A stretch of DNA of 6,513 nt from Desulfobacterales bacterium (GCA_018224315.1 JAGTVF010000265.1:1-6513); one strand, 5' to 3'. Positions 1-5,938 are shown, counted from the stretch's first letter. A program made the numbers and translations. The notes: generated by a model not told the origin, from the letters alone.

Positions 1-220
1 CGTTCAAGCCAGGGGTGATCAGCATAACGCATGAACCATTCAATGGTTTTTCTGTTTCCAAAAGAATGCCGTTTTGACTCAGGTCCAGGGCTTTTGCACT
101 GCCTTGATCCGTTACGTCCATGTTTGCATCAAAAAGAATGTAACTGACATCGTTTTCAGTCTTTATTCGATTGCTCTTTCGTCTGTCATCAACCGTGGTT
201 GCGTTTTGCTGGCGATCCAT
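1..220 (-). CDS. PilZ-domain protein, N-terminal part (cut by window edge)
   Basis: The reading frame opens with ATG at 220 and stays open for 73 codons to the left edge, so only the N-terminus is present. An AAAGGTG ribosome site lies about 6 nt upstream. Two PilZ signatures are visible with the expected spacing: an RRKSNR motif (residues 13-18, the RxxxR c-di-GMP-binding arm) and DLSQNG (46-51, the D/NxSxxG motif at the start of the beta barrel), followed by strand-like residues ILLETEKPL. PilZ domains bind cyclic di-GMP and usually relay it to motility, adhesion or polysaccharide export; the target here cannot be told. It lies on the same strand as korC, 131 bp downstream, so it may be read from its own promoter or by read-through. 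The fold assignment is fairly firm; whether other domains follow is unknown. Confidence 0.75.
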   Translation of the reverse strand, partial: MDRQQNATTVDDRRKSNRIKTENDVSYILFDANMDVTDQGSAKALDLSQNGILLETEKPLNGSCVMLITPGLN

Positions 221-336
221 TGAATGCACCTTTATACTGAATTCCAGGGACACAGGAAAATTGTCACCTGAAATCAATATCATTGAATTTAACCCTGTTC
301 AAGCATTATGACCGTTTTTTCAACGGCAGGCAGAGG

Positions 337-352
337 ACAAAAGCGGTTTTGT
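337..352 (-). terminator. weak hairpin at the end of the kor operon
   Basis: Right at the korC stop codon there is a perfect 6-bp inverted repeat with a 4-nt loop (ACAAAA-CCGC-TTTTGT on the minus strand). A second small repeat, CCGTT/AACGG, follows at 312-326. Neither is GC-rich or followed by a clear T-tract, so this would be at best a leaky terminator, leaving read-through into the PilZ gene possible. Confidence 0.2.
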
Positions 353-906
353 TAAACGCTGGACAGAGCGCTTTGGCTTCCAAGCGCTATTCCCATGTGC
401 AGGGCCTTGAGGTTGGCTTCCCGGAATCTTTCATCAAAACGGCCGGCCACGGCTGATTCCAGGGACCCGGTGGAAATGATTTGCGTCAACGCCGCCACGG
501 CACCGAGCACGCAGATATTCAGGCCCCGGGTATTGCCCATCTCCTGTTTGACCTGATCCTGAAACGGCAGCCGGGCCAGACGGGCTTCAGCGCTTTTGTC
601 CACTTTGACCAGAGCGGTGTCAGTGATCAGCAGGCCGCCGGGCCGGATGGTGGGATGGTATTTGTTGTATGCGGTCTGGGTCAGGCAGACCAGGACATTG
701 GGCTGGATCACCTTGGGGTAGTAAATGGGCTTGTCCCATATGACCACATCGCTTCTGGCAGCCCCGCCCCTGGCCTGGGCCCCATAGCTCTGGGACTGGA
801 CCGCGTTTAACCCCTCGTGGAGAACAGCGGCTTCTGCCAGCAGAATTGCCGCGGTGATAATGCCCTGCCCCCCGGAACCGGAAAAAACCAGCCTGCACTT
901 TTCCAT
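352..906 (-). CDS. korC: 2-oxoacid:ferredoxin oxidoreductase gamma subunit (KorC-like)
   Basis: This 184-residue protein is the gamma (catalytic accessory) subunit of a four-subunit 2-oxoacid:ferredoxin oxidoreductase. The family hallmarks are the glycine-rich SGSGGQGIITAA segment near residues 9-20 and SYGAQARGGAARSDVVI near 40-56, and the length is normal for KorC. It is the last gene of korDABC and begins 11 bp after the korB stop, so it is almost certainly co-transcribed and translationally coupled. Two ATGs stand side by side (909 and 906). The AGAAGG ribosome site at 911-916 is 1 nt from the first and 4 nt from the second, so 906 is preferred, but one residue either way changes nothing. 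The homologous IorB and PorG families share the fold; the neighbours favour the Kor type. Substrate specificity (2-oxoglutarate or another 2-oxoacid) is inference. Confidence 0.92.
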   Translation of the reverse strand: MEKCRLVFSGSGGQGIITAAILLAEAAVLHEGLNAVQSQSYGAQARGGAARSDVVIWDKPIYYPKVIQPNVLVCLTQTAYNKYHPTIRPGGLLITDTALVKVDKSAEARLARLPFQDQVKQEMGNTRGLNICVLGAVAALTQIISTGSLESAVAGRFDERFREANLKALHMGIALGSQSALSSV

Positions 907-917
907 CATGCCTTCTT

Positions 918-1724
918 TTACGTCTGCTTTTGTTGGTTTTTTTCGATGACTTTTTCATACTCCCGGCAGTATTCCGGAAGCTCTTTTTTCACAAACACGC
1001 CCCGCTCGATCAAGTCCGGGTCCTGATGCTTTTTTTCAGAACCCACAGCCACGGTGCGGTTCTTATAGGTCTCCATCATTTCCGGTGCATCCCCGGCCCG
1101 GTTATAGCGTCCAAAATATGTGGGACACTGGGTGAGCACCTCGAGCACGGAAAAGCCTTCATGCAAAATGGCATCCCGGATCAGGCGGGTAAGTTCATGA
1201 ACATGATAGGTTGTGGTCCGGGCCACGAATGTGGCGCCTGCCGCTTCTGAGAGCTTTGCGATGTCAAAGCCGTGATCAATGTTGCCATAGGGCGCAGTGG
1301 AGGCCGCGGCCGCATAACCCGACAGCGGGGAGAATTGCCCGCCGGTCATCCCGTAAATCCGGTTGTTCATGACAATGGCCGTCATCTCGATATTGCGCCG
1401 GGCGGCATGCAAAAAATGATTTCCCCCGATGGCCAAAGCGTCTCCGTCGCCCATGGGAACAATCACGTTTAGCTCCGGCCGGCTCATCTTGATGCCGGTT
1501 GCAAAGGCCAGGGCCCGGCCGTGGATGGTGTGCATGGAGTGGAAATCCACATACCCGGAAATGCGTGCTGAACAGCCGATGCCCGAAACCATGACGATTT
1601 CGTTTTTGCTCATGCCCAGCGATTCCACGGCCCGGATCATGGCGTTTAACACCACCCCGTGGCCGCAGCCCGGACACCACATGTGCGGGAAAAACCGTTC
1701 GCGAATATAGTCTTTGACAGACAT
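918..1724 (-). CDS. korB: 2-oxoacid:ferredoxin oxidoreductase beta subunit, TPP-binding (KorB-like)
   Basis: This 268-residue beta subunit binds thiamine pyrophosphate and a [4Fe-4S] cluster, and with KorA carries out oxidative decarboxylation of a 2-oxoacid to acyl-CoA, passing electrons to ferredoxin. The four cluster cysteines are visible: WCPGCG (C17, C20), GIGCSARI (C51) and LTQCPTYFGRYN (C200). The TPP/Mg motif runs from GDGDALAIGGNH (92-103) to MNNRIYGMTGGQ (119-130). Length is slightly under typical KorB but all catalytic segments are intact. An in-frame TTG at 1727 precedes the ATG at 1724. The ribosome site AAGGTG (1730-1735) sits 5 nt from the ATG but only 2 nt from the TTG, so ATG is chosen. 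It starts 15 bp after the korA stop. The overall family is very secure; substrate is not proven by sequence alone. Confidence 0.95.
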   Translation of the reverse strand: MSVKDYIRERFFPHMWCPGCGHGVVLNAMIRAVESLGMSKNEIVMVSGIGCSARISGYVDFHSMHTIHGRALAFATGIKMSRPELNVIVPMGDGDALAIGGNHFLHAARRNIEMTAIVMNNRIYGMTGGQFSPLSGYAAAASTAPYGNIDHGFDIAKLSEAAGATFVARTTTYHVHELTRLIRDAILHEGFSVLEVLTQCPTYFGRYNRAGDAPEMMETYKNRTVAVGSEKKHQDPDLIERGVFVKKELPEYCREYEKVIEKNQQKQT

Positions 1725-1739
1725 CAAATCACCTTAAGA

Positions 1740-2888
1740 TTATACGCCTTTGCCATGCAGCAGCCGAAGGATGTTCTGGATATCCGTGGGGGAAATCAGC
1801 TGGCCGTCAATGCGGTTGGCCAAATACACCCGCTCGGGCCGGTCCACGGCCAGCTTTACCTCCCGGATCACCTGGCCGGTGTTTAATTCCACCACCACAA
1901 TGTAATCGGCATTTTTGCAAACCTTGCGAACCACGTCGCCGGGAAACGGCCAAAGCGTCTGCAGTTCCAGCAGACCCAGCCTTTCGCCGCGCTTGCGGCG
2001 GTTTTCCACCAGGTGCCGGGCCGAACGGGCTGCCGCACCGTAGGAGACCAGGACCGTGTGGGCATCTTCGATGTGATCCTGCCGAAAAAAGGTCATATTT
2101 TCGGCATAATTGCCGATTTTGTCCATGAGATGCCGGATCAGGCCGTAGACGATTTTGGGATCATCTGAGGGAAAGCCCCACATATCATGATACAACCCGG
2201 TGACATTGTAGCGGTGCACCCCGCCAAAATCCGACATGGGCAGCCGCCCGTCTTCCCGGGGCAGATAGGGATGATAGTCAACCCCGCTTTCAACAGATGT
2301 CCTGAGCCGTTCCACCAGGGCGATTTCACCCCTTTCGGGAATCACCACCTTTTCACGCATATGGCCGGTGACCTCGTCAAACAGCAAAATCACCGGGGTT
2401 CGGAAAGCCTCGGCAATATTGAAGGCCTCCACGGTGATGGCAAACATGTCCTGGTGATTGGACGCAGTCAGGGCAACAATGGCATGATCACCGTGGGTGC
2501 CGTAGCGGGCCTGGTTAAAATCGCCCTGCCCCACATGCGTTGGAAGCCCAGTGGACGGGCCGCCGCGCTGCACATCCACGATCACGCAGGGGATTTCCGT
2601 CATCACGGCATAGCCAAGGGCTTCCTGCATCAGGGAAAAGCCGGGACCGCTGGTGGCGGTCATGGCCTTGCGGCCGGTCAAGGATGCCCCGATAATGGCG
2701 CAGATGGAGGCAATCTCGTCTTCCATCTGCAAAAACCGGCCCCCGATCTGCGGCAGCCGGGCGGACATGGTCTCGGCAATTTCGGTGGACGGCGTGATGG
2801 GATAGCCGGCAAAAAACTCCAGGCCCGCATAAAGGGCGGCCTCCACGCAGACCTCGTTTCCCTGGATGAATTTCACATTGCCCTGCAT
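1740..2888 (-). CDS. korA: 2-oxoacid:ferredoxin oxidoreductase alpha subunit (KorA-like)
   Basis: This 382-residue alpha subunit forms the substrate-binding partner of KorB at the TPP active site. Signature segments are GYPITPSTEIAE (28-39), MEDEIAS (55-61, containing the acidic residues that activate TPP), TSGPGFSLM (79-87) and QRGGPSTGLPT (107-117), followed by the transketolase C-terminal-like domain in the last third. Length fits stand-alone KorA without the fused gamma domain seen in two-subunit enzymes, which agrees with a separate korC. The frame is open further upstream to 3071, but that extension lies over korD and looks unlike any protein. The real start is ATG 2888, where the KorA consensus begins, with a GGAG ribosome site at 2899-2902 (10-nt spacing) inside the end of korD. 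The gap to korD is only 4 bp, implying coupled translation. Confidence 0.95.
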   Translation of the reverse strand: MQGNVKFIQGNEVCVEAALYAGLEFFAGYPITPSTEIAETMSARLPQIGGRFLQMEDEIASICAIIGASLTGRKAMTATSGPGFSLMQEALGYAVMTEIPCVIVDVQRGGPSTGLPTHVGQGDFNQARYGTHGDHAIVALTASNHQDMFAITVEAFNIAEAFRTPVILLFDEVTGHMREKVVIPERGEIALVERLRTSVESGVDYHPYLPREDGRLPMSDFGGVHRYNVTGLYHDMWGFPSDDPKIVYGLIRHLMDKIGNYAENMTFFRQDHIEDAHTVLVSYGAAARSARHLVENRRKRGERLGLLELQTLWPFPGDVVRKVCKNADYIVVVELNTGQVIREVKLAVDRPERVYLANRIDGQLISPTDIQNILRLLHGKGV

Positions 2889-2892
2889 AGGC

Positions 2893-3102
2893 TCAAGTCT
2901 CCTGACATTCGACTTCAATGGCAAGGTCCGGGCACCGGTATTCGCACATGCGGCAGCATATACAGGCTTCCGGGGCGGCAGGATAGGCAATGTTGTGCTC
3001 ATCGAGCGCCAGAACCTGTTTGGGGCAGAAATGCACGCAAATCCCGCAACCCTTGCACCAGGTGCGTTCAATATGATGGGCCTTTAACTTCTTTTTTGCC
3101 AT
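2893..3102 (-). CDS. korD: 2-oxoacid:ferredoxin oxidoreductase delta subunit, 2x[4Fe-4S] ferredoxin (KorD-like)
   Basis: This 69-residue ferredoxin-like subunit carries electrons from the KorAB active site towards soluble ferredoxin. Two complete CxxCxxCxxxCP motifs are present: C16-C19-C22-C26 followed by P27, and C47-C50-C53-C57 followed by P58, enough for two [4Fe-4S] clusters. Two further cysteines, C49 inside the second motif and C66 near the C-terminus, are not needed for the clusters. The N-terminus is lysine-rich (MAKKKLK). ATG 3102 has GGAG 8 nt upstream. It is the first gene of the korDABC operon and is divergent from the winged-helix regulator gene at 3355, leaving a 252-bp control region. 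Confidence 0.93.
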   Translation of the reverse strand: MAKKKLKAHHIERTWCKGCGICVHFCPKQVLALDEHNIAYPAAPEACICCRMCEYRCPDLAIEVECQET

Positions 3103-3147
3103 TTTCCAAGCTCCGCGATTTGTGAAACGGTATTGTGCCTCTGTCAG

Positions 3148-3188
3148 CCCGGAAAATCAAGCCTGATTTCACTGCCTGTCATGCCGGG
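3148..3188 (-). other. small stem-loop in the kor operon leader
   Basis: Inside the presumed korD 5' leader, CCCGG (3148-3152) can pair with CCGGG (3184-3188). This encloses a tighter hairpin, AAATCA/TGATTT with a 4-nt loop (3154-3169). It has no T-tract and matches no riboswitch class I recognise. It could be chance. Confidence 0.25.
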
Positions 3189-3243
3189 AACTTGTCATTA
3201 CCCAATTTTTTTCCTTGTTTGCCGGGTGGCGGGGGTTTGAGTG

Positions 3244-3274
3244 AGTTATATCAATTCTGTAAATTATATTAACT
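3244..3274. promoter_or_regulatory. imperfect 31-bp palindrome, candidate operator between regulator and kor operon
   Basis: Two 13-bp arms, AGTTATATCAATT and AAATTATATTAACT (the second counted from its last 13 bases), are inverted around a 5-bp centre. Nine of 13 positions pair, including AGTTA at the outer ends and AATT at the inner ends. It lies in the AT-rich middle of the divergent intergenic region, about 140 bp before korD and 80 bp before the regulator gene. This is where a MarR-type dimer would be expected to bind to control one or both promoters. Sequence symmetry is directly seen; the protein that binds it is inference. Confidence 0.35.
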
Positions 3275-3290
3275 TTATGAAATATTTATA

Positions 3291-3317
3291 TTGACAAAAC
3301 TATCTTGATATTATTAA
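3291..3317 (+). promoter_or_regulatory. candidate sigma-70-type promoter for the winged-helix regulator gene
   Basis: A perfect -35 hexamer TTGACA (3291-3296) is followed, after a short 15-bp spacer, by TATTAA (3312-3317, four of six matches to TATAAT). Transcription would begin near 3325, about 30 nt before the regulator ATG. The spacer is shorter than ideal and the region is so AT-rich that the -10 choice is uncertain. Confidence 0.35.
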
Positions 3318-3354
3318 CTGGTTCCAAACACGCTTTCAGAAAAAAGGCAGGGCA

Positions 3355-3822
3355 ATGCTTCAGGATCTTTTTACAAACATCGCCAGATTAAGCATCAAGA
3401 TGCGGATTTACCGGGCCATTGAGGCTGCGGGAAGCGAAGCCGGAGAGCTCAGGGAACGGGAAATGCTGATTCTTGAAATCCTCAGCACCCAGGGCCCCAT
3501 GAGCATGAGCGACCTGCTGCGCTTTTTTCCCGGGGTCCGGCAGAGCACCCTGTCCACGGACGTCAAACGGCTCAGATCAGAACTGGAAATGGTGGACATG
3601 AAAGTGGACCGAAACGACATGCGGGTGCACTTAATTGAGCTGTCGCAGAAAGGCCGTGAAAAGGTTGCGGAAATCAAGGCCCGGCAAGCCAGAAGCTATA
3701 AGCCCCTGGCCGCCGCCATTGGCGATGCGCCCGACGAAATTGCCGTACTGCAGCGTGTGGTGGACCGGGCCATCGAACTGGTGGACCGGGAAATCACCCG
3801 TCACGCTGAATCCCGGGATTAA
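3355..3822 (+). CDS. MarR-like winged-helix transcriptional regulator
   Basis: This 155-residue protein has the layout of a MarR-type DNA-binding repressor. It has an N-terminal dimerisation helix (1-25) and a winged helix-turn-helix around 33-100: helices LREREMLILEILSTQG and MSMSDLLRFFP, recognition helix QSTLSTDVKRLRSE (63-76), and the wing DRNDMRVHLIELSQKGREK (85-103), which matches the MarR DxxDxRxxxIxLTxxG pattern. A final long helix (102-150) probably completes the dimer interface. AAAAAGG at 3341-3347 lies 7 nt before the ATG. The gene is divergent from korD across a 252-bp AT-rich gap containing a palindrome, so control of the kor operon and of itself is a reasonable inference. The ligand, if any, is unknown; no metal-binding or redox cysteine is present, since the protein contains no cysteine. 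Confidence 0.75.
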   Translation: MLQDLFTNIARLSIKMRIYRAIEAAGSEAGELREREMLILEILSTQGPMSMSDLLRFFPGVRQSTLSTDVKRLRSELEMVDMKVDRNDMRVHLIELSQKGREKVAEIKARQARSYKPLAAAIGDAPDEIAVLQRVVDRAIELVDREITRHAESRD

Positions 3823-3840
3823 CCGGCACCTTATCCCGGG
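3812..3840 (+). repeat. perfect 8-bp inverted repeat straddling the regulator stop codon
   Basis: CCCGGGAT (3812-3819) and ATCCCGGG (3833-3840) are perfectly inverted around a 13-nt loop that contains the TAA stop of the regulator gene. No T-tract follows on either strand, so it is not a standard terminator. As RNA it would form a stable hairpin between the regulator and the small secreted protein gene, and could act in mRNA processing or partial termination. Confidence 0.4.
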
Positions 3841-3873
3841 TGGACTGAAAGCACGAAAAAAAGGAGGCAAAAA

Positions 3874-4311
3874 ATGAAAAAGATATTGACTGTACTTCTC
3901 GTTGTGCTCTGCCTGGTGGCTTTTTCCGGCACATCCGCATCTGCCGGAGACAAACAGCGCCACAGGTGGGAAGGCGTTGCCATCGGGGTGGGCGCGGCCA
4001 TTGTCGGCCATGCCATTATCAGCAGCTACTACAGCAGCGGACCGGACCATGTCACCGTGATCCACCAAAGCCGCGATCACCGGTCATGTCCGCCGCCGCG
4101 CTACAGCCGGAGCCCCTCAAGGGCCCGGAGCCACTGGAAAGCCGGAAGCCACGGCCGGTACGAGAGAAAAGGCCCGGTTTATTACGAGGAAAGACACGTA
4201 CAGATCATCCGGAAGGGTTTCGGTGAACAGAGATCCCGAGCTTCCGCATACGGTGCCGCAAGGTACTGTAATGAAGGCCCAAAATCTCGGCGGCACCACC
4301 GGGGCCGCTGA
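3874..4311 (+). CDS. small secreted protein with glycine-zipper-like segment, function unknown
   Basis: I do not recognise a named family. The 145-residue product has a clear Sec signal peptide: MKK, a hydrophobic core LTVLLVVLCLVAF, then a likely cut after ASA (residue 24). This is followed by a glycine-spaced hydrophobic stretch GVAIGVGAAIVGHAII (34-49) like the glycine-zipper segments of small envelope proteins. The rest is basic and rich in Arg, His, Ser and Tyr. A strong AAGGAGG (3861-3867) lies 6 nt before the ATG. It begins 51 bp after the winged-helix regulator and may share its transcript, across a hairpin. The last 35 residues (from IIRKGF on) are encoded antisense to the HTH of the sigma-54 activator gene, are very arginine-rich, and may be a run-on caused by a lost stop or a frameshift. 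The start and the secreted nature are well supported; the C-terminus is not. Confidence 0.6.
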   Translation: MKKILTVLLVVLCLVAFSGTSASAGDKQRHRWEGVAIGVGAAIVGHAIISSYYSSGPDHVTVIHQSRDHRSCPPPRYSRSPSRARSHWKAGSHGRYERKGPVYYEERHVQIIRKGFGEQRSRASAYGAARYCNEGPKSRRHHRGR

Positions 4312-5761
4312 TTTTGCCGTTGGTTGCCTTCAGCACCCGGCGGATATGGCGGGCCATCACCTCATCTAAAGTCGGCATGGGGCCGGATTCCTGATCTTCG
4401 TCTGTATCCGGCAAAAGCGATGAATTTTTCCGGAAAAATCCGGAAAAGGAAATCCGGCCCCCCTGGTATTGAATCAGGGCCCGTTCCACGAGATTTTCCA
4501 GTTCCCGGACATTGCCGGGCCAGTCATGGGCCAGCAGCTCACGCAACGCCCCGCTCTGCAGTTCAGGAGGCTGCTTGATTTTCAACTCTTGTGCCTTTTT
4601 TTGCATGAAAAAATTCACCAGGCCGGCAATATCTTCCTTTCGCTCCCGCAGGGGCGGGATGGAAATGGGAAACACATTGAGCCGGAACCACAAATCCTGC
4701 CGGAAGCGTCCATCTGCCACCATGTCCTGAAGGTTGCGGTGAGTGGCGGATAAAATCCGGACATTGACGGCAATCTCCCCGGATCCGCCCACCCTTTCGA
4801 TGACTTTTTCCTGCAGCACCCGCAGCAGCCGAACCTGTGCCTGGGGGGAAAGCTCTCCGATTTCATCCAAAAAAATGGTGCCCCGATCGGCCCTTTCAAA
4901 ACGTCCTTTTTTTCTTTCAACGGCACCGGTAAACGCCCCTTTTTCATGCCCGAACAGTTCGCTGTCCATGAGGCTTTCGGCAATGGCCCCGCAGTTGACC
5001 TTGATCAACGGACCGTTTCGCCTGTGGGAATGGTTATGGATAAAATTGGCAATCACTTCCTTGCCCACGCCGGTTTCGCCCAGGATCAGAACCGGACTGT
5101 CCAGGCCGGCCACCTGCCGGGCCATTTCCGTAACCTGTTGGAGCCCCTGGTCTGCACCAATGATTTCAGTCTCTGTCTTTTCATGCAGCCGCGCGTGAAG
5201 ATGGCGGATATCATCTGTGAGCTGCCGGTTTAACGCAAGCACCTCCCGATGCTGCAGCACATTGGACATGGCAATGGCCACGGGCTCATGGACAATCTGC
5301 AGCAGCTCGGCCTGCTCTCTGGTGTACTGGTTTCGGCCGGCCGTCGAAACCCAGAGGCCCCCGATGCGGTTTCCCTCCAGTTCCAGCCGGATCATGATAA
5401 AGGAAATGTCGGTATCCAGTCCCAGCCGGGTAAACAAGTCCAGCAGATCCGGATCCTGCTCAAGGTTATTGACCACCATATAGGCTTCCAGGTCCACCTG
5501 TTTCTGGATCCACCTGGCCCGCATCTCCCGGGTATCGGGCAGCGAGACTTCCTGGCCGTATTTTTCCGCGGTTTTTGAAATTTTTCCCGCAATATTGCGA
5601 ATCACATTTTTCTGCGGATCAAACAGCACCAGGGATATAAAGCCGGCGGGCAAATACTGATTGACATACTGCTGCATCCGTTTCAGGGCCACTTCAATAT
5701 CCAAACTGCTGCATATCCGGACAGTGGCCTGCCGGAAAAATTCATTGCCATCCACCTGCAT
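4205..5761 (-). CDS. sigma-54-dependent transcriptional activator (GAF / AAA+ / Fis-type HTH)
   Basis: This 518-residue protein is an enhancer-binding protein that remodels sigma-54 RNA polymerase by ATP hydrolysis. In order: a GAF-like sensor region (about 20-175), a linker helix (about 170-200), the AAA+ domain (about 200-430) and a Fis-type HTH (about 465-510). Seen in the AAA+ domain are Walker A GETGVGKE (228-235), the sigma-54-contacting loop GAFTGA (275-280), Walker B IFLDEIGE (296-303), arginine fingers in FRQDLWFR (353-360) and sensor II WPGNVRELEN (414-423). All are intact, so it should be active. There is no receiver domain, so the GAF domain presumably senses a small molecule or redox state, as in the FhlA/NorR type. 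ATG 5761 is chosen over upstream in-frame ATGs at 5785 and 5803. Only it has a ribosome site, the family N-terminus (NEFFRQATVRICSSLDIE) starts just after it, and the upstream ATG lies within a regulatory repeat. It is divergent from a lipoprotein gene that has a sigma-54 promoter, its most likely target. Confidence 0.93.
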   Translation of the reverse strand: MQVDGNEFFRQATVRICSSLDIEVALKRMQQYVNQYLPAGFISLVLFDPQKNVIRNIAGKISKTAEKYGQEVSLPDTREMRARWIQKQVDLEAYMVVNNLEQDPDLLDLFTRLGLDTDISFIMIRLELEGNRIGGLWVSTAGRNQYTREQAELLQIVHEPVAIAMSNVLQHREVLALNRQLTDDIRHLHARLHEKTETEIIGADQGLQQVTEMARQVAGLDSPVLILGETGVGKEVIANFIHNHSHRRNGPLIKVNCGAIAESLMDSELFGHEKGAFTGAVERKKGRFERADRGTIFLDEIGELSPQAQVRLLRVLQEKVIERVGGSGEIAVNVRILSATHRNLQDMVADGRFRQDLWFRLNVFPISIPPLRERKEDIAGLVNFFMQKKAQELKIKQPPELQSGALRELLAHDWPGNVRELENLVERALIQYQGGRISFSGFFRKNSSLLPDTDEDQESGPMPTLDEVMARHIRRVLKATNGKISGPGGAAEILGLHYSTLRHRMRKLGISVHRNPSG

Positions 5762-5765
5762 AATA

Positions 5766-5771
5766 TCCCCC
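5766..5771 (-). promoter_or_regulatory. ribosome binding site that decides the activator start
   Basis: GGGGGA on the minus strand lies about 5 nt before the ATG at 5761. The ATGs at 5785 and 5803 are preceded only by AT-rich sequence with no purine-rich ribosome site, which supports the shorter 518-residue product. Confidence 0.5.
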
Positions 5772-5795
5772 GAATACTTATTCATATATAACCAA

Positions 5796-5837
5796 TTTGT
5801 CATATTTAACTAAAACATTTTGTGCATATATGACAAA
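5796..5837. promoter_or_regulatory. 10+10 bp inverted repeat, candidate upstream activator site
   Basis: TTTGTCATAT (5796-5805) is repeated in perfect inversion as ATATGACAAA (5828-5837), with a 22-bp gap. The right arm is also part of its own near-palindrome, TTTGT-G-CATATATG-ACAAA (5819-5837), so there may be two adjacent dimer sites. Measured from the transcription start predicted from the sigma-54 promoter (about 5914), it covers roughly -118 to -77, the usual distance for an enhancer bound by a sigma-54 activator. It also lies just upstream of the activator gene itself, so autoregulation is possible. The repeat is seen; the binding protein is inference. Confidence 0.55.
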
Positions 5838-5853
5838 CAAAATCTTTCTTGTT

Positions 5854-5869
5854 TTTCAAATATTTGAAA
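5854..5869. promoter_or_regulatory. perfect 16-bp palindrome, IHF-like site
   Basis: TTTCAAATATTTGAAA is a perfect palindrome at about -60 to -45 of the predicted sigma-54 transcript. TTTCAAATATTTG fits the IHF consensus WATCAANNNNTTR at every fixed position but one (T for A at the second), on both strands. It lies between the candidate enhancer and the -24 element, exactly where IHF bends DNA in many sigma-54 promoters. It could instead be an additional repressor site. Confidence 0.4.
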
Positions 5870-5887
5870 TAATTTAATTTATTTTTT

Positions 5888-5903
5888 TGGCACAGATCTG
5901 GCA
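5888..5903 (+). promoter_or_regulatory. sigma-54 (-24/-12) promoter
   Basis: TGGCACAGATCTGGCA matches the sigma-54 consensus TGGCAC-N5-TTGCA with a single difference (T to G in the -12 block). The essential GG (5889-5890) and GC (5901-5902) are correctly 12 bp apart, and a T-run precedes the -24 box. Transcription would start near 5914 and run rightward into the lipoprotein gene. The divergent gene encodes a sigma-54 activator, which makes the match much more credible. Confidence 0.75.
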
Positions 5904-5938
5904 AAGTAATGAATAAAAGCTTTTAAGGAAATCCATAA

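Noticed and set aside
2889..3071. N-terminal extension of korA upstream of 2888
   Set aside because: It overlaps korD completely, has no KorA homology pattern, and ATG 2888 has a ribosome site and begins at the family consensus start.
2187..3125. A 312-codon plus-strand frame opposite korA and korD
   Set aside because: It is antisense to two genes with full family motifs; its composition is that of a shadow frame in GC-rich coding DNA.
3966..4226. An 86-codon plus-strand frame inside the secreted protein gene
   Set aside because: It is the +2 shadow of a frame with a clear signal peptide and strong ribosome site. It remains relevant only if a frameshift altered the end of that gene.
5762..5803. 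N-terminal extension of the sigma-54 activator to ATG 5785 or 5803
   Set aside because: No ribosome site precedes those codons and the extension overlaps the candidate activator site; ATG 5761 has GGGGGA at 5-nt spacing.
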